A stretch of 64,000 bases of DNA from Hanleya hanleyi (lineage: Eukaryota > Mollusca > Polyplacophora > Lepidopleurida > Hanleyidae), in assembly GCA_036873755.1 (NCBI GenBank), contig JAVTVY010037110.1, positions 92,923 to 156,922 on the forward strand, read 5' to 3'. The notes under the pieces were generated by a model that had not been told where the DNA came from, did not search any database, and was given only the letters and a program-made list of their open reading frames with translations. Below, piece by piece: positions 47,462 to 57,532 of this stretch (its first letter is position 1; every line of letters begins with the position of its first letter). The translations under genes and the position numbers were made by a program.

Positions 47462-48055
47462 TCAGCATGCGATATGTATCGCCAAATTTGATAAACTTTG
47501 AGTGGAGGCGCTTGGTGGTATAGCCTGTTTTATAAGTTTCTGCAACAATGTTTTGTGACGTAGATTAAACTCGTCACATTTAACACAGGATCTAGCAAAT
47601 GCTACTAGGCGAGATATGTATACGCCATATGCAGGTCCCAGTGGAATATTACTGACCAGAAGTGGATAGTTTACGATGTCGAAATTGTAATCATATCTTT
47701 TGTCATAAAGTCGACGAGAAAGAAGGCCCGCTTCATTTTTATAGAGATATAGATCTAAATATGATGTGCCGGTAGGGCTATCTGTAGTTTCCTTCAAATC
47801 CAGTGAAGGTGGATATATATCCTTCACTGCGTGATTTATATAGCGATTATCCACCGCGAGAAGATCGTCTATATGGCGTTTGGTGAATGAGAAGGAACGG
47901 GCTTTGAATGAATTGGTTTTTGAAAGCGCCTGCATATAGTCATATTCAGAGAACAGATATAGGTCAGCCAACAGGGGTGCACAATTAGTACCAATTGGAA
48001 TACCAATATGCTGTTGATATATTGTGTTGTCAAATTTCATAAACTCTATAAACAA
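47462..48055 (-). pseudogene. PLE reverse transcriptase palm and thumb
   Basis: A 197-codon open frame holding the part of RT that the other copies lack: QQHIGIPIGTNCAPLLADLYL (the GxxxGTxxAP-type motif), FTKRHIDDLLAV (catalytic (F/Y)xDD equivalent, here HIDD), the TSYLDLYLYKNEAG block, then LLSRRLYDKRYDYNFDIVNYP and the thumb VYISRLVAFARSCVKCDEF. The C terminus diverges after LIKQ because of a frameshift near 47500. It continues upstream at 48358-48560 beyond the nested insertion. Confidence 0.85.
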
Positions 48056-48102
48056 AGAAAGATCCCATGAATGATATCTCTTGTATGTTGTAGAGCTAAA
48101 GA

Positions 48103-48357
48103 ATGGAATACTGATCAGCGATACGGATTTGATATTTTTGGAACATCATGATGTCTTGCCGGCATCATTGAAAACTGTTGACCGCTTCTCTCTTGCAGGA
48201 AACAAGCCTATGTTTATGTATACTATGATTGTCTTTTTGAATTTGGTGCTAATACTGTTATATGGAAAATGGAATAGGTCTTTGGATTATGGACGCGGAT
48301 ATTCTCTAATGGACGACGGCTGGATTATGAATGACGGACTAGACGCTTGTAATTATG
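48103..48357 (+). mobile_element. PLE 3' segment nested in PLE, inverse orientation
   Basis: A 255-bp copy of the terminal segment (ATACTGATCAGCG ... GACGCTTGTAATT) inserted in the opposite orientation. Host RT code would read continuously from AAAGAATGG to CTTCCGAC across it. ATGG occurs on both sides, which may be a short duplication. With 47011-47265 it creates inverted copies about 1 kb apart that could mimic terminal inverted repeats. Confidence 0.75.
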
Positions 48358-48560
48358 GCTTCCGACATTAATATATCTACGATCAGTTTTCTTGAACACA
48401 GATACCATTAATGAACTTAGACGGTCAGTACGGTCCTGATGAGGGATTGTAGTATAGAGAGTCGAGAAATCCCATGTGTATACGGTATGTGACCTATAGC
48501 ATCAAGTTCTTCCGTAAGACATTTTGAGTTTTTCAATATCATAGATCATAGTCATAGATA

Positions 48561-49895
48561 CACACCGAATGAAATAAATATATTATTCTACCACACCCAA
48601 TGTGTTTTACCACATATAACATTATTACATATAAAGAAGGAAGCCCAGGTGGCATCTAATTCCATTAGATCCTACCTCACAACCAATCGGTGTGGATTAT
48701 ATGACGTCATAATTTTCTTCGCGTGTCCAGTTGAACTCGCCCAGAAGGGTAATAGGATTGAAATGGATATCAACATTTATTGCCTGCCTGTATCTTCTTG
48801 TACATCCTTTTGCCGTATATCATGGAGTCAATTAAAGTTGAAGAACGGGTTTTCTCCGCGTAGATTTATTCAAAGTTGTTGATGTCATAAACCTTTTTTA
48901 ACGTATCATAGGTACACAATCCAATCATTGGATGACGGGAGAATTTCACATGTATTCTAAAACCAAGGGTCACGCTTGCATCATTTTAATCGTTAATGGC
49001 GTTTCAGCACGCCCCTATAGCTGTCATATTGTGGACTCTCCAACCCGTGTCGATTTCAGGCAAGCCTTGCAGGTGTTGCTTGCTTCGATTAATTACCAAG
49101 CGTGTACCAAGCACACTTACCAAAAATGAAATAATGAACGCAAGTTCGTTTACTGAAAAAGAGGGGCAGTCTTGAGTTGAAGTCAACGTGCTTCAAATAA
49201 TTATATTGAATAAACAATGGTTTGTTTAACAGATCTAAAATAAAATATATGCGAACATCTGCATTTTATCTGAACTGATAATACATCAAGTGAGGCTGTT
49301 GGTTTTGCAAATAAAAGACAGATAACATCTTATGTGGTATCAATATTCCAATTCGAGCATTCTGACAATAAGCTAGAAATATTATACTGATCGAAATAGC
49401 AAAGTAGTTTTCTAAACGGCACGTCTCCGCCGCGAGAGCTTAGAATAACGACCGTGTTCATGGTGTAGGGGAAGCAACTTCTACTAAAGTCACATATTGA
49501 TTCATCTCAAAATGGGTTAATTCCAGGCAGATTCGGATAAAAATGAACGCCAAGTGGTCTTTCCTAGATTTATATGATGAGAAATCAAATTATTAAAATG
49601 TGGTTGTATTGCAGTCGACATATATACACAACACACATCTAGACCGGATTTGTAAAAACTTGAATTCTCTCCAGATAGATCCGCTAAACATCTCACGAAC
49701 CGAATATGACGTAGAACTGGTCAAATGAGTACCAATTTTACTGAAACTCTCTGCGGTTTGGGGGCCATCTTTTATAAGCCACTTTCGTTCATCTCTCATA
49801 AAGCTACGTCTTTGTCAGATCTTTGCGACTTAATTTTCAACCAGCCTGATTTTGGGAATCATTGTTAGAAACGATCACATGGTCTGTCCGTAATC
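48561..49895. other. No recognised feature
   Basis: AT-rich, only short open frames, and no matches found by eye to the other repeats of the window. Confidence 0.4.
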
Positions 49896-50165
49896 AAACG
49901 GGGAAGAGTGAACTCGGGATATCACATCTAAACAGTCCAGAAGCATCCCCATATGGCGTATATTTATCCCACTTATCTGAATTTGGTAATACGTGGCGAT
50001 GGTAATTAACGCCACGGATAATTATTGCAGAAACTTATCAAACAAGGCTATAACCACCAAGTACTTTCATTCCAAGTTTCTCAAATTGACAAGATACGAT
50101 CGCAACGTAGATCTCTGGCGCTACGTTTCGAACCTTTTTTCATAGCGATTTTATACCAACTGTGT
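49896..50165 (+). pseudogene. PLE RT C-terminal fragment, plus orientation, diverged
   Basis: Frame-shifted code similar to the RT thumb: YGVYLSHL near 49960, then QKLIKQGY (50025-50050) and a counterpart of HSKFPKFGDTYRM near 50060-50090, ending in LALRFEPFF-like code for the last residues. It is an older subfamily than the minus-strand copies. Confidence 0.6.
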
Positions 50166-50482
50166 TATACAATTAAAAGATGCCGACGTACTGACAAGAA
50201 ATCATAGCACGGTTATGTGAAATCAACACGCGTCAAGTGCACGTGTTCATTGGTAGATTCCATTTCAGAAGTCGAATGAGGAAATGGACGTCTGCTTTCA
50301 TACAAGTAACAATCGAATAAAACAAACAAACAAATAAATTACAAGATGAAATTTATTTCTCAAGTTTAATTGTTTCCATCGTGACATTGATTAACAAAGC
50401 GATACAAAACAGACATATTTCTACGTAATTTTCACACAGCTGACGCAGCGGACGGTATCACTCCCCATCTGAGAGATCACAT

Positions 50483-50548
50483 AAACTCGTCCACTGACAT
50501 TGGCAGGATATCGCCGAGACGGGAGCATCAGTGGACGAGTTTTTTTTT
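50483..50548. other. 15-bp perfect hairpin followed by a T run
   Basis: AAACTCGTCCACTGA (50483-50497) and its exact complement TCAGTGGACGAGTTT (50528-50542) enclose a 30-base GC-richer loop. Eight or more T residues follow the stem. The sister repeat at about 11425 lacks the structure. Confidence 0.75.
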
Positions 50549-50644
50549 CAAGAAAGGGGAGAAAGGTTTTCAAACTTTCCAATATCTTTTCAATCTTGCA
50601 TTATATTATTTGTCGATAATCAGTTTGGGTAGTGCAAGATAATA

Positions 50645-50771
50645 GAAATAATGTTTCCATAGGCGTGCTCAGTGGTATTTTACGTACGGTTAGTGTGGGA
50701 AAGTTTATAAATTTTCCCACACTAACCGTGCGTAAAGTAACCATTGAGCACGCCTATGAAAATGTTATTTC
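50645..50771. other. Near-perfect 57-bp-arm palindrome
   Basis: The left arm 50645-50702 and right arm 50713-50771 are reverse complements with few mismatches, separated by about 10 bases (GTTTATAAAT). The single-arm version at 11490-11548 shows the ancestral state, so the right arm is an inverted duplication. Confidence 0.85.
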
Positions 50772-50775
50772 TTAA

Positions 50776-51194
50776 ATAGACATCCATGTGAATACAATTT
50801 CACAGAAAAGAGTAGCTCACTTAATATCGTATACAACTTTATCCCGATTGTGGCTCAGCATATACTGGAAAAGAAGAAATAGGTGTTTGTATAAAAGAAA
50901 ACTTACTCAAGGACTAAACATAGTTAACAGGTAGATACTTAATTGTGATGATTATGTTCACATAAAATAACTGTTCAGTCCTGGGTAGACACTTGTGGCT
51001 GACAGAAATTCTACGTCCACCAAATCTTGATCAGGCCAACTCTGATAACTCTCGTTCAAAGGATCCTGGGCTGCTCACGTGGATATAAGCCCACTCTAAA
51101 ATGATCATGGTAACAAAGCTGAACTCCTAGTTAGACGAATTCTTTGTAGTTAGGTGCGCAAATGTTGTCCGTCAAATGTATATATACCTGTAAC
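50776..51194. other. Unassigned stretch before the Gypsy fragment
   Basis: No motif recognised. It may contain decayed Gypsy sequence. Confidence 0.35.
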
Positions 51195-52212
51195 ACCGAA
51201 CCGAACGACGCGAGGTAACACCAATGAGTCGGAGAATCGTGTATGTCACAATGTTTATCTTACGGTAATCTATACAGAACCTTTGTGAACCATCTGGTTT
51301 AAGTACGAGTACAACAGGTGAGCTCCAGCTTTACTCTGGCTTGGTCCTGTAATATCCTGCTCTAACATGTGGTTAACCTCTTCTCGTACCTGAGCTAAAT
51401 CTTCGAGATTAAGCCTGTATGAGTGTTGTTTAATAAGCTAAGCTTCACCTACAACCACGTCATGAACATCAACAGGGTACAACCTAGCTCGTCAGAAATC
51501 CTTAATATCTGGTCTCTGTCGTTCAAACAAATGACTCAATTTACCGTTGAGTTTGGCAGTTTTGCTGCCAATGGCATGCATATGAGACTGTTCTAAAGGT
51601 TGTAGTCGGGTCCTTCAGTAATTTTTTGTCCTTTCCCACCGGTCTAACTACATTAACTACCCCCAACAGATAGACCTGGTTCACGTTCATGGTGTTTCTT
51701 CAGAATGCTAATGTGATATACCCTTTGGGTTTTCCTCCGATCTGGAGTACTAACTACATAGTTGACTTCCTAACGTTTCTTCTCTATACGATAAGGTCCC
51801 ACTGAACTTAGCTGTCAGTGGCTCACCTTGTGCGGGAAATAATACCAATACTTTGCCTTCAGGTCTCCAGGAGCTTTGGCCTTGGTGCCAAATCGGATTT
51901 TCATGACCTTTGAGAAGACTTTAAGATAATCAGTATTAGCTCTTTCTGGTGTGTTAAGATATACAGAATACTGGTCTGTAGGTCATATCGACTTATTGTC
52001 AGTATGCCGGCATTTTCTTCCACCACCGTTATATGTTGCGTTTAATTTGGCTACCTCGCATGCCGTCTAGAGTCTTTCTCTGAAGGTAGAAAAATGGACC
52101 AAGAGATTAGTTCCCTCAACCTCACTAGGAAACATCTCTTGTATCATCAGAAATGGACCTCTGGGCTCATATACTAGCTGAAATGGGCTAAAGCCTGTTG
52201 ACTCGTTGGGCA
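51195..52212 (-). pseudogene. Gypsy element, distal half: integrase C-terminus then RT start
   Basis: In minus-strand order: STGFSPFQLVY (end of the integrase core, about 52190-52150), a long helix region, VGPYRIEKK followed by the STPDRRKTQRVYHISILKKHHE block (GPY/F module of integrase, about 51810-51680), a linker, then YRLNLEDLAQVREEVNHMLEQ and the RT entry [16 protein letters not shown] (about 51310-51240). RT motifs therefore come after integrase, the reverse of the standard Gypsy order and the arrangement known for Gmr1-like elements. Stops and frameshifts are frequent. The element ends near 51195, early in RT. The other half lies at 57533-58760. Confidence 0.8.
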
Positions 52213-52858
52213 TAGAATACAAGCCTCTAGTCCGTCATTCAATATTCAGCCGTCATCCATTGAAAAATTTCCGCGTCCATAACCCAAAGTCCTAATTCAT
52301 ATAATAACATTAGCACCAAATTAAAAGGATAAATCATAGTATACATAAAACTATGCTAATTTCCTGCAAGACAGAAGCGGTCAACAGATTTTAATGATGC
52401 CAACAATTTTGACATCATGATGTTCCAAAAATATCAAATCCGTATCGCTGGTCAGTACACTTAATCCATATGATATACGTTGTAAGGCCGTTTTCTAGAG
52501 TATGACGTATCTCAGTCACGCTTTGATTGTGACTGTTCATATGAACGCTATCAGGATCTTGAAATAATAGGCTCATACGGGCCCTAGCCCCGGGTTAAAC
52601 GGAATTAGGCACAAGTTACGAAACGTACCGAGATAGATCTTGCACGCTACGCTCGTATTTTGCTATCAGCATGCGATATGTATCGCCAAATTTGAGAAAC
52701 TTCGAGTGGAGGCACTTGATGATATAGCCCTGTTTTACAAGTTTCTGTAATAATGTTTGTGACGTTGATTAAAATCGTCACATTTAACACAGGATCTAGC
52801 AAATGCTACTAGGCGAGATATGTATACGTCACATGCAGGCCCCTCTGGTATATTACTG

Positions 52859-53111
52859 AGTGAGTGAATATGATTTAACGTCGCTTTCAACTATATTTCA
52901 GTCATATCACGACGTTGGGTCCTATTCCTTTTCACACCCAGGAACCACACGGGTGGGGTCCTATTCCTTTTCACACCCGGGAACCTCTCGGGTGCCTCAG
53001 TTAGTCGCCTCGTACGACAAGCTGTCTGAGGAGCTGGGGCCTATTCTTACCATGACCTGCGGTGTGCACAACGACAGCCCAGGTCAATCCCCGGAAGCCC
53101 CACGGGGCGGA
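52859..53111 (-). mobile_element. SINE with LINE-like 3' tail, 9-bp target duplication
   Basis: A 253-bp insertion in the PLE RT gene, flanked by ATATTACTG (52850-52858 and 53112-53120). The uninterrupted site can be read in the PLE copy at about 47653. On the minus strand it ends with ACTGAAATATAG-TTGAAAGCGACGTTAAA and a CACT-rich tail, closely resembling the tail of the RNase H-bearing LINE (44770-44822). The body has an internal duplication of a GGGTGTGAAAAGGAATAGG unit. I could not make out convincing pol III A and B boxes, so the origin of its head is open. Confidence 0.8.
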
Positions 53112-54640
53112 ATATTACTGTCCAGATAGGCATATAGTTTACGATGTCGAAATTGTAATCATCTCTTTTGTCGTGAATTCGATGAGAGAGAATGCCCGCT
53201 TCATTTTCATAGAGATGTAGGTCTAAATAAGATGTGCAACTAGGGCCATCTGTATTTTCCTTCAAATCCAGTGAAGGTGGATATATATCCTTCACTGCGT
53301 CATTTATAAAGCGATTATCCGCAGGAACGGGATTTGAAATAATCTATATCGGCGATCAGTTTCCTTGAACACCGATACTATTAATCAACTAAGACGGACA
53401 TTAAGGTCGAGAAATGCCATGTGGATACCTGTCTGTCCGATATGTGACCTTTAGCATCAAGTTCTTCAGTAAGACATTTTGAGTTTTTCAATATTCACAT
53501 GCATTCAATGCCAGAGTTCTTGGAAACAGCGAAGCAATGCCTTTCCCAGAATTCTTTTACCTCCTGAAGAGCCTTCGTCAACAGGGGTGAAAGAAGCTTG
53601 GTGGTGCAGCTTCTAGAACCAGCTATGAATCTAGCTTTGTATGGTGATTTATGCATTTTGGGAGTCCAGTACACTTTCGGTATATAGTCAGGAGTGGTTG
53701 GAAGACAAACACCTCTTTCTTCGAGAAACGTTTTGTGCTTGTTAAATAAATCTTTCAGAGTGAATGCTGCTTGGGAGTAAGTAGACGTATTCGGCGATGG
53801 CGTGCTTATACTAAATTCCTTAACCAGCACCTGGTAATAGTAATATTTACATATGAGTATTATATTATTTGGAGCTTTATCTGCTGGGACTATGACGAAT
53901 TTACTTCGGAGATTTGATAGAACTTCTTGCGAAATGAGGTTTCTCAGTACTTGTTTTGCTTGGGGGAAGGGTACTACTGTCAATATGGCGGATTGTTTCA
54001 ACGACCTTGTTCTTGGTGAAGTCCAGCCCGTCAGCGAGTACTGTAGGTTAAATTTTTTCTCGCTTTGACCACTCAGTAATATACTCTTCCAGTGCAGTCA
54101 GGACTATCTTCTGGTCCGCCTTCAGGTTTATTTTTCTCGAAACTCTATATTTAGGTCCCTTCATCAGTACTGTTTTTAGGTCCACATCACTTACTATAGC
54201 AAGGTCACCAGTCACAACATGCTTGCATGGTGTATAGATAAGGTTTGATGATTCACAATCAAAACTATAGCCTCCAGACGTGTATAAATTCCAGTCAACC
54301 TCCTTGACAGCATCAGATTAATTGAATATTTTGGTGGCTATAGATTTAGTATAATTGTATGAAATGCAAGGTACACCGCTGCGTATCTCTGGATCATTCA
54401 GGATTCGTGGTAAATTAATAATTTCCAGTCCTTTATCCAAGTAGTGGAGTTTCAAGAAAAGCCCGTCTTTGGATGTTTCGATTATGTTCACTGGACGATA
54501 CATTCGAAAATACGCTATATCTTGACAAACTTTAGTGAATGTGGATGGTATAATATTTCCCGAAGACACAGATCGTTGTATATATCTGGCAATATGATTT
54601 AAAACTCTCAGAGTTAACGCATACATGACTGTACGCAAGC
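53047..54640 (-). pseudogene. PLE RT and upstream region, broken
   Basis: Frame 54638-54318 carries the connector (YRPVNIIETSKDG, LPRILNDPEIRS). Frame 54001-53495 carries the RT fingers (FVIVPADKAPNN, PKVYWTPKMHKSPYKARFIAG). Frame 53295-53112 carries the post-palm segment (DIYPPSLDLKE, TSYLDLHLYENEAG) before the SINE insertion. The palm motif with the catalytic acidic residues is deleted around 53330-53490, in a position similar to but not identical with the deletion at 4679-7430. Inactive. Confidence 0.82.
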
Positions 54641-54992
54641 TATGTACAGGTTAGGACCAACCGTCACAGTTCGGTATATCAATATCTGATAATACCACGA
54701 TCGGTTGCACTTTTAATGATAAATTGATAGTTGGAATATGGCAATAATATCTATTCGCATCTCTGAAAAAACATTGGCGAGTTTACATTCAGGGTTTTGC
54801 ATAAATTAATTTATTTCGAACTGGAGCCTGTGGGCTTTAATGAGATCTGGTAGCTGGGTTATTGGGGGATAAGTTTGTAATGAAATAAACGCACAATTAT
54901 ATATTTAATTACAAGTTAGGCACAGGTGGCACCAGGCACGAATGTATGTGGCTAAAACGCAACCACAAGTTACATCCTGTGACAAGGTATAT

Positions 54993-55814
54993 GAAGGGCC
55001 GTTCGCGCCATAAACGCATCCTTTAAATGTTTTAACTACTTAAACGTTTAAAAATTGTAAAGCTTTAAAAAAGTTTAAACGTTTAAACTTGAACCAACCA
55101 ATCAGATGTTATGAACTGACATTTTCCTGTTAAAAAGCAAACGTTTCCAGTTGTAAATTCGCGACTCCAGACGTTTCCTGTCAAAAGAAAAATTCGATCT
55201 TTTAAAGGTTTCCGGTTAAAAGGATAACTTTTCCGGTTGTGATCGTCCAATAAAAAAATTTATTTGGGCCGCGTGTATTCCAACATCTACACCAACACGT
55301 GCAAATCTCCACTGGCAAACGTTTCCGGTATGTAGTGTATTTTAACCAATGAAAACCATTCTTACAAATTAGGTTTTGGAGAATATCTTTGGCACCGGGA
55401 CAATTTGCGCAGGACATGATGCACGGTGGGCATGAGGAATACAATATGCGCGAATATTTGTAAGGGTTATTTTGATTGGTTCAAACAGACTACATAGCGG
55501 AAACGCTTTGCCAGTGGACATGTGTTGATGTTGAGGTTTGAACATTCGGGGCAGCAATAAGAAAATCTGACTGGACGATCACAACCGGTAATGATTTCCC
55601 TTAAACCGGAAACGTTTAAAAGTCTCGAATATTACTACTGGAAACGTTTGCCTTTTGACAGGAAACGTCTAAAGTATTGGACGTTACAACAGCAAACGTT
55701 TGCTTTTGGACAGGAAAGGTCTTCCAAATGTCAATTCATGACATCTGATTGGTTGGTGCAAGTTAAACGTTTAAATTTATTAAACGTTTGGATTTATGGC
55801 GCGAACGGTCCTTC
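54993..55814. mobile_element. 822-bp foldback element nested in the transposon
   Basis: Left and right halves are reverse complements along nearly their full length (arms about 380-400 bp, about 75-85 percent similar by eye). They start GAAGGGCCGTTCGCGCC and end GGCGCGAACGGTCCTTC. Motifs such as AAACGTTT and CCAACCAATCAGATGT occur in both arms at matching positions. AAGGTA occurs just outside on both sides (54984-54989, 55819-55824), a possible target duplication. No coding capacity. Confidence 0.82.
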
Positions 55815-56720
55815 TTAAAAGGTACCGACATAATGAAGTTGAACATACCAAAGAAAGGCAGTCCTAGGATAAAAGTAACTCCGAAAATGGAAGCCGAAAT
55901 ATAGAATATTATATCACAATGACTTCCATTTTCGGAGTTACTTTCATCGTAGTTTATGTGAAATTGATCTGTGGGAACAATGAAAGGTAGTCCTATAATG
56001 AGGGAAGTTGCACACGTTACGCTAACCATGGGTTACATGTACCCAAACAATTTCCGTTCAATTAGACACTACAGTAGGTGCTCATCCAACCTTGACTCAA
56101 CCAAAATAGCTGAATTTTGCTCTTTATCTTGATACATAATTCCTCCAATACGTCAGTTCGGGATTCCAGATGAACACCATGACCATCATGTTAATGTAAC
56201 CAGCATAAAGAAAGCAATATGATACCTTCTTTAACATGGTATTGCTGGTGTTGCGTTGAAACTGCAAACTGACCTGTTGAGAATTCGATAGAAAAAGGGG
56301 CCAGTGGAATGAAATCTAGGCCTAAATACCCACAGGGGATTAAGGTCAGTTTGTACAGAACATACATGTAACTAGGGGTAAATAAGAGAGATTATACCTA
56401 GGGGTAAATAGAGACTGATTTAGTGTTATGAGTGAGAAGGGCTGGACAACAAGGTTGATGATAGTTATGTCACAAGTTAGGATAAGGCAAGACATGTATT
56501 ACACTTTCTGGATATCCCACAGGTTGACTGGTGGAGTACAAGATAGGAAAAGATTATAAGATATGTTACGGCTTGCTCTTGTGAGAAAAGCAAACAGTGG
56601 CATGCAAAGGTGATAATGAGACAATGGTGGCCAGGTTGGCTGCTATGGTAGAGCATCTCTCACATATACACCTAACCAGCTAAACTGTATAATTTTCTCA
56701 GCAGAGTCCAAGCTTTGGTA
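55815..56720. other. Interior of DNA transposon, with a hairpin
   Basis: AAGTAACTCCGAAAATGGAAG (55874-55894) and its inverse complement (about 55920-55942) form a hairpin with a stem of about 21 bp. A hydrophobic minus-strand frame (55763-56029) runs through it, reminiscent of a receptor membrane segment, but it is compromised by the palindrome and has no second exon. Otherwise no feature. Confidence 0.4.
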
Positions 56721-57532
56721 AAGTGACGATACCAGTCTGCCATACTTTAGAGCGTATTAATCTCAAATTTTGTGGGAAAACAATGAACAGAGTAATATTT
56801 AATGCAGATAAGAGATCAAATATATGCCAAGTGACTAAATATAGACATACAAAAGCCTTTCTTCAACCACTAAGGATCCTCAAAACTCATCTCTGTGGAA
56901 CTACTTTCATGCAGCGTAAGGCTATCCCGTGAGTCGGTTTGCACTTTTGTCCATTTCCCTACAGCATTCTAAAGAGCCTCTGGCTAACGCCAGATCTAAA
57001 AAAAACCCTCAAACGTGCAAGTTTTGCTACTTTTCCGGTGTATTTTCTTTGAAAATTTGCTACCAATAATTTATCAGTAACATGAAAATATGCGTCAAAT
57101 AATAAAACTTCATTTCAGGATCGTACTTTTAGAAATTTCGTTAAATTAAAAATCTCAGAGTTCGGCAGAAAAACTGATTTTGTGAATAACTTCTACAAAA
57201 CAATTTTGCCGACGATAAAATTCTTAAACGCATAGTTTGGTCAGTAGGTGCAAGCATTCCATGCGAGAAAATGGAAATAAAAATAGAACTTTTACCAGAA
57301 TCCACGCAGTCACTTTTTAGCTAAAAGTGAATTTTCAGGAAATGTTTTGCATATTATAGAATTCCAACTATCTCAGGATTTGTAGCGGAATTATACGGAT
57401 ATTTTTTCGTCAAAAAGATTCATTTCACTACCGGAATCATGAAATATTCGTTAAAAAACGCTTGTATGGGACGGTATGGGTTGACCCTAACCTGATGTAT
57501 ACTGTTGGGTGTGTTAGTTAAACCCACTAATG

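Larger units (their letters stand above)
47011..48560 (-). mobile_element. 5'-truncated PLE with RT palm, interrupted
   Basis: In transcription order: an RT segment (48560-48358), an opposite-strand PLE fragment (48103-48357), the RT palm and thumb (48102-47462), the 3' untranslated region with the conserved core near 47377-47407, and the terminal segment to 47011. The copy is younger-looking than the one at 4679 in the palm region, which that copy has lost. Confidence 0.82.
50190..50775. repeat. Long repeat D, copy 2 (distal part), ending in a palindrome
   Basis: About 50200-50712 matches 11140-11560. Two features are absent from that copy: an inserted hairpin segment (50483-50575) and an inverted duplication of the last 57 bp (50713-50771). 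Confidence 0.65.
54647..57494. mobile_element. 2.85-kb DNA transposon, CAGGTTAGG ends, 5-bp duplication
   Basis: The ends are CAGGTTAGGACCAACC (54647-54662) and the complement GGTTGACCCTAACCTG (57479-57494), a 16-bp inverted repeat with two mismatches. ATGTA precedes and follows (54642-54646 and 57495-57499), and the PLE sequence is continuous when the insert and one ATGTA are removed. There is no transposase: internal frames are short, and an 822-bp foldback occupies part of it. I cannot assign a superfamily from this combination of end sequence and 5-bp duplication. Confidence 0.85.
52213..57532 (-). mobile_element. PLE inserted in Gypsy, itself carrying two insertions
   Basis: A PLE copy from the terminal segment (52213) to a 5' truncation in the region between GIY-YIG and RT (57500-57532, GGGTGTGTTAGTTAAACCCAC). 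It separates the two halves of the Gypsy integrase gene, whose code continues on both sides. It contains the SINE at 52859-53111 and the DNA transposon at 54647-57494. PLE sequence resumes exactly at the transposon's target duplication. The precise target duplication of the PLE itself is not resolved. Confidence 0.85.

Noticed and set aside
47011..48357. A DNA transposon with long inverted ends, suggested by inverted PLE segments at both sides
   Set aside because: The right-hand segment is a separate opposite-strand PLE insertion: RT code continues beyond it.
48081..48371. A 70-96 codon frame in the PLE terminal segment with a hydrophobic stretch, also seen at 4713-4928
   Set aside because: The frame is broken at different places in other copies (24617, 41790, 44900), and similarity between open copies is explained by recent common origin.
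50483..50542. Possible hammerhead ribozyme (a CACTGATG stretch on the minus strand inside the hairpin, next to GTC)
   Set aside because: The CTGANGA core is not matched and there is no GAAA element, so the catalytic core is missing.
55763..56029. Hydrophobic minus-strand frame resembling receptor membrane segments
   Set aside because: It runs through a 21-bp-stem hairpin and into the foldback element, with no convincing splice sites or second exon.
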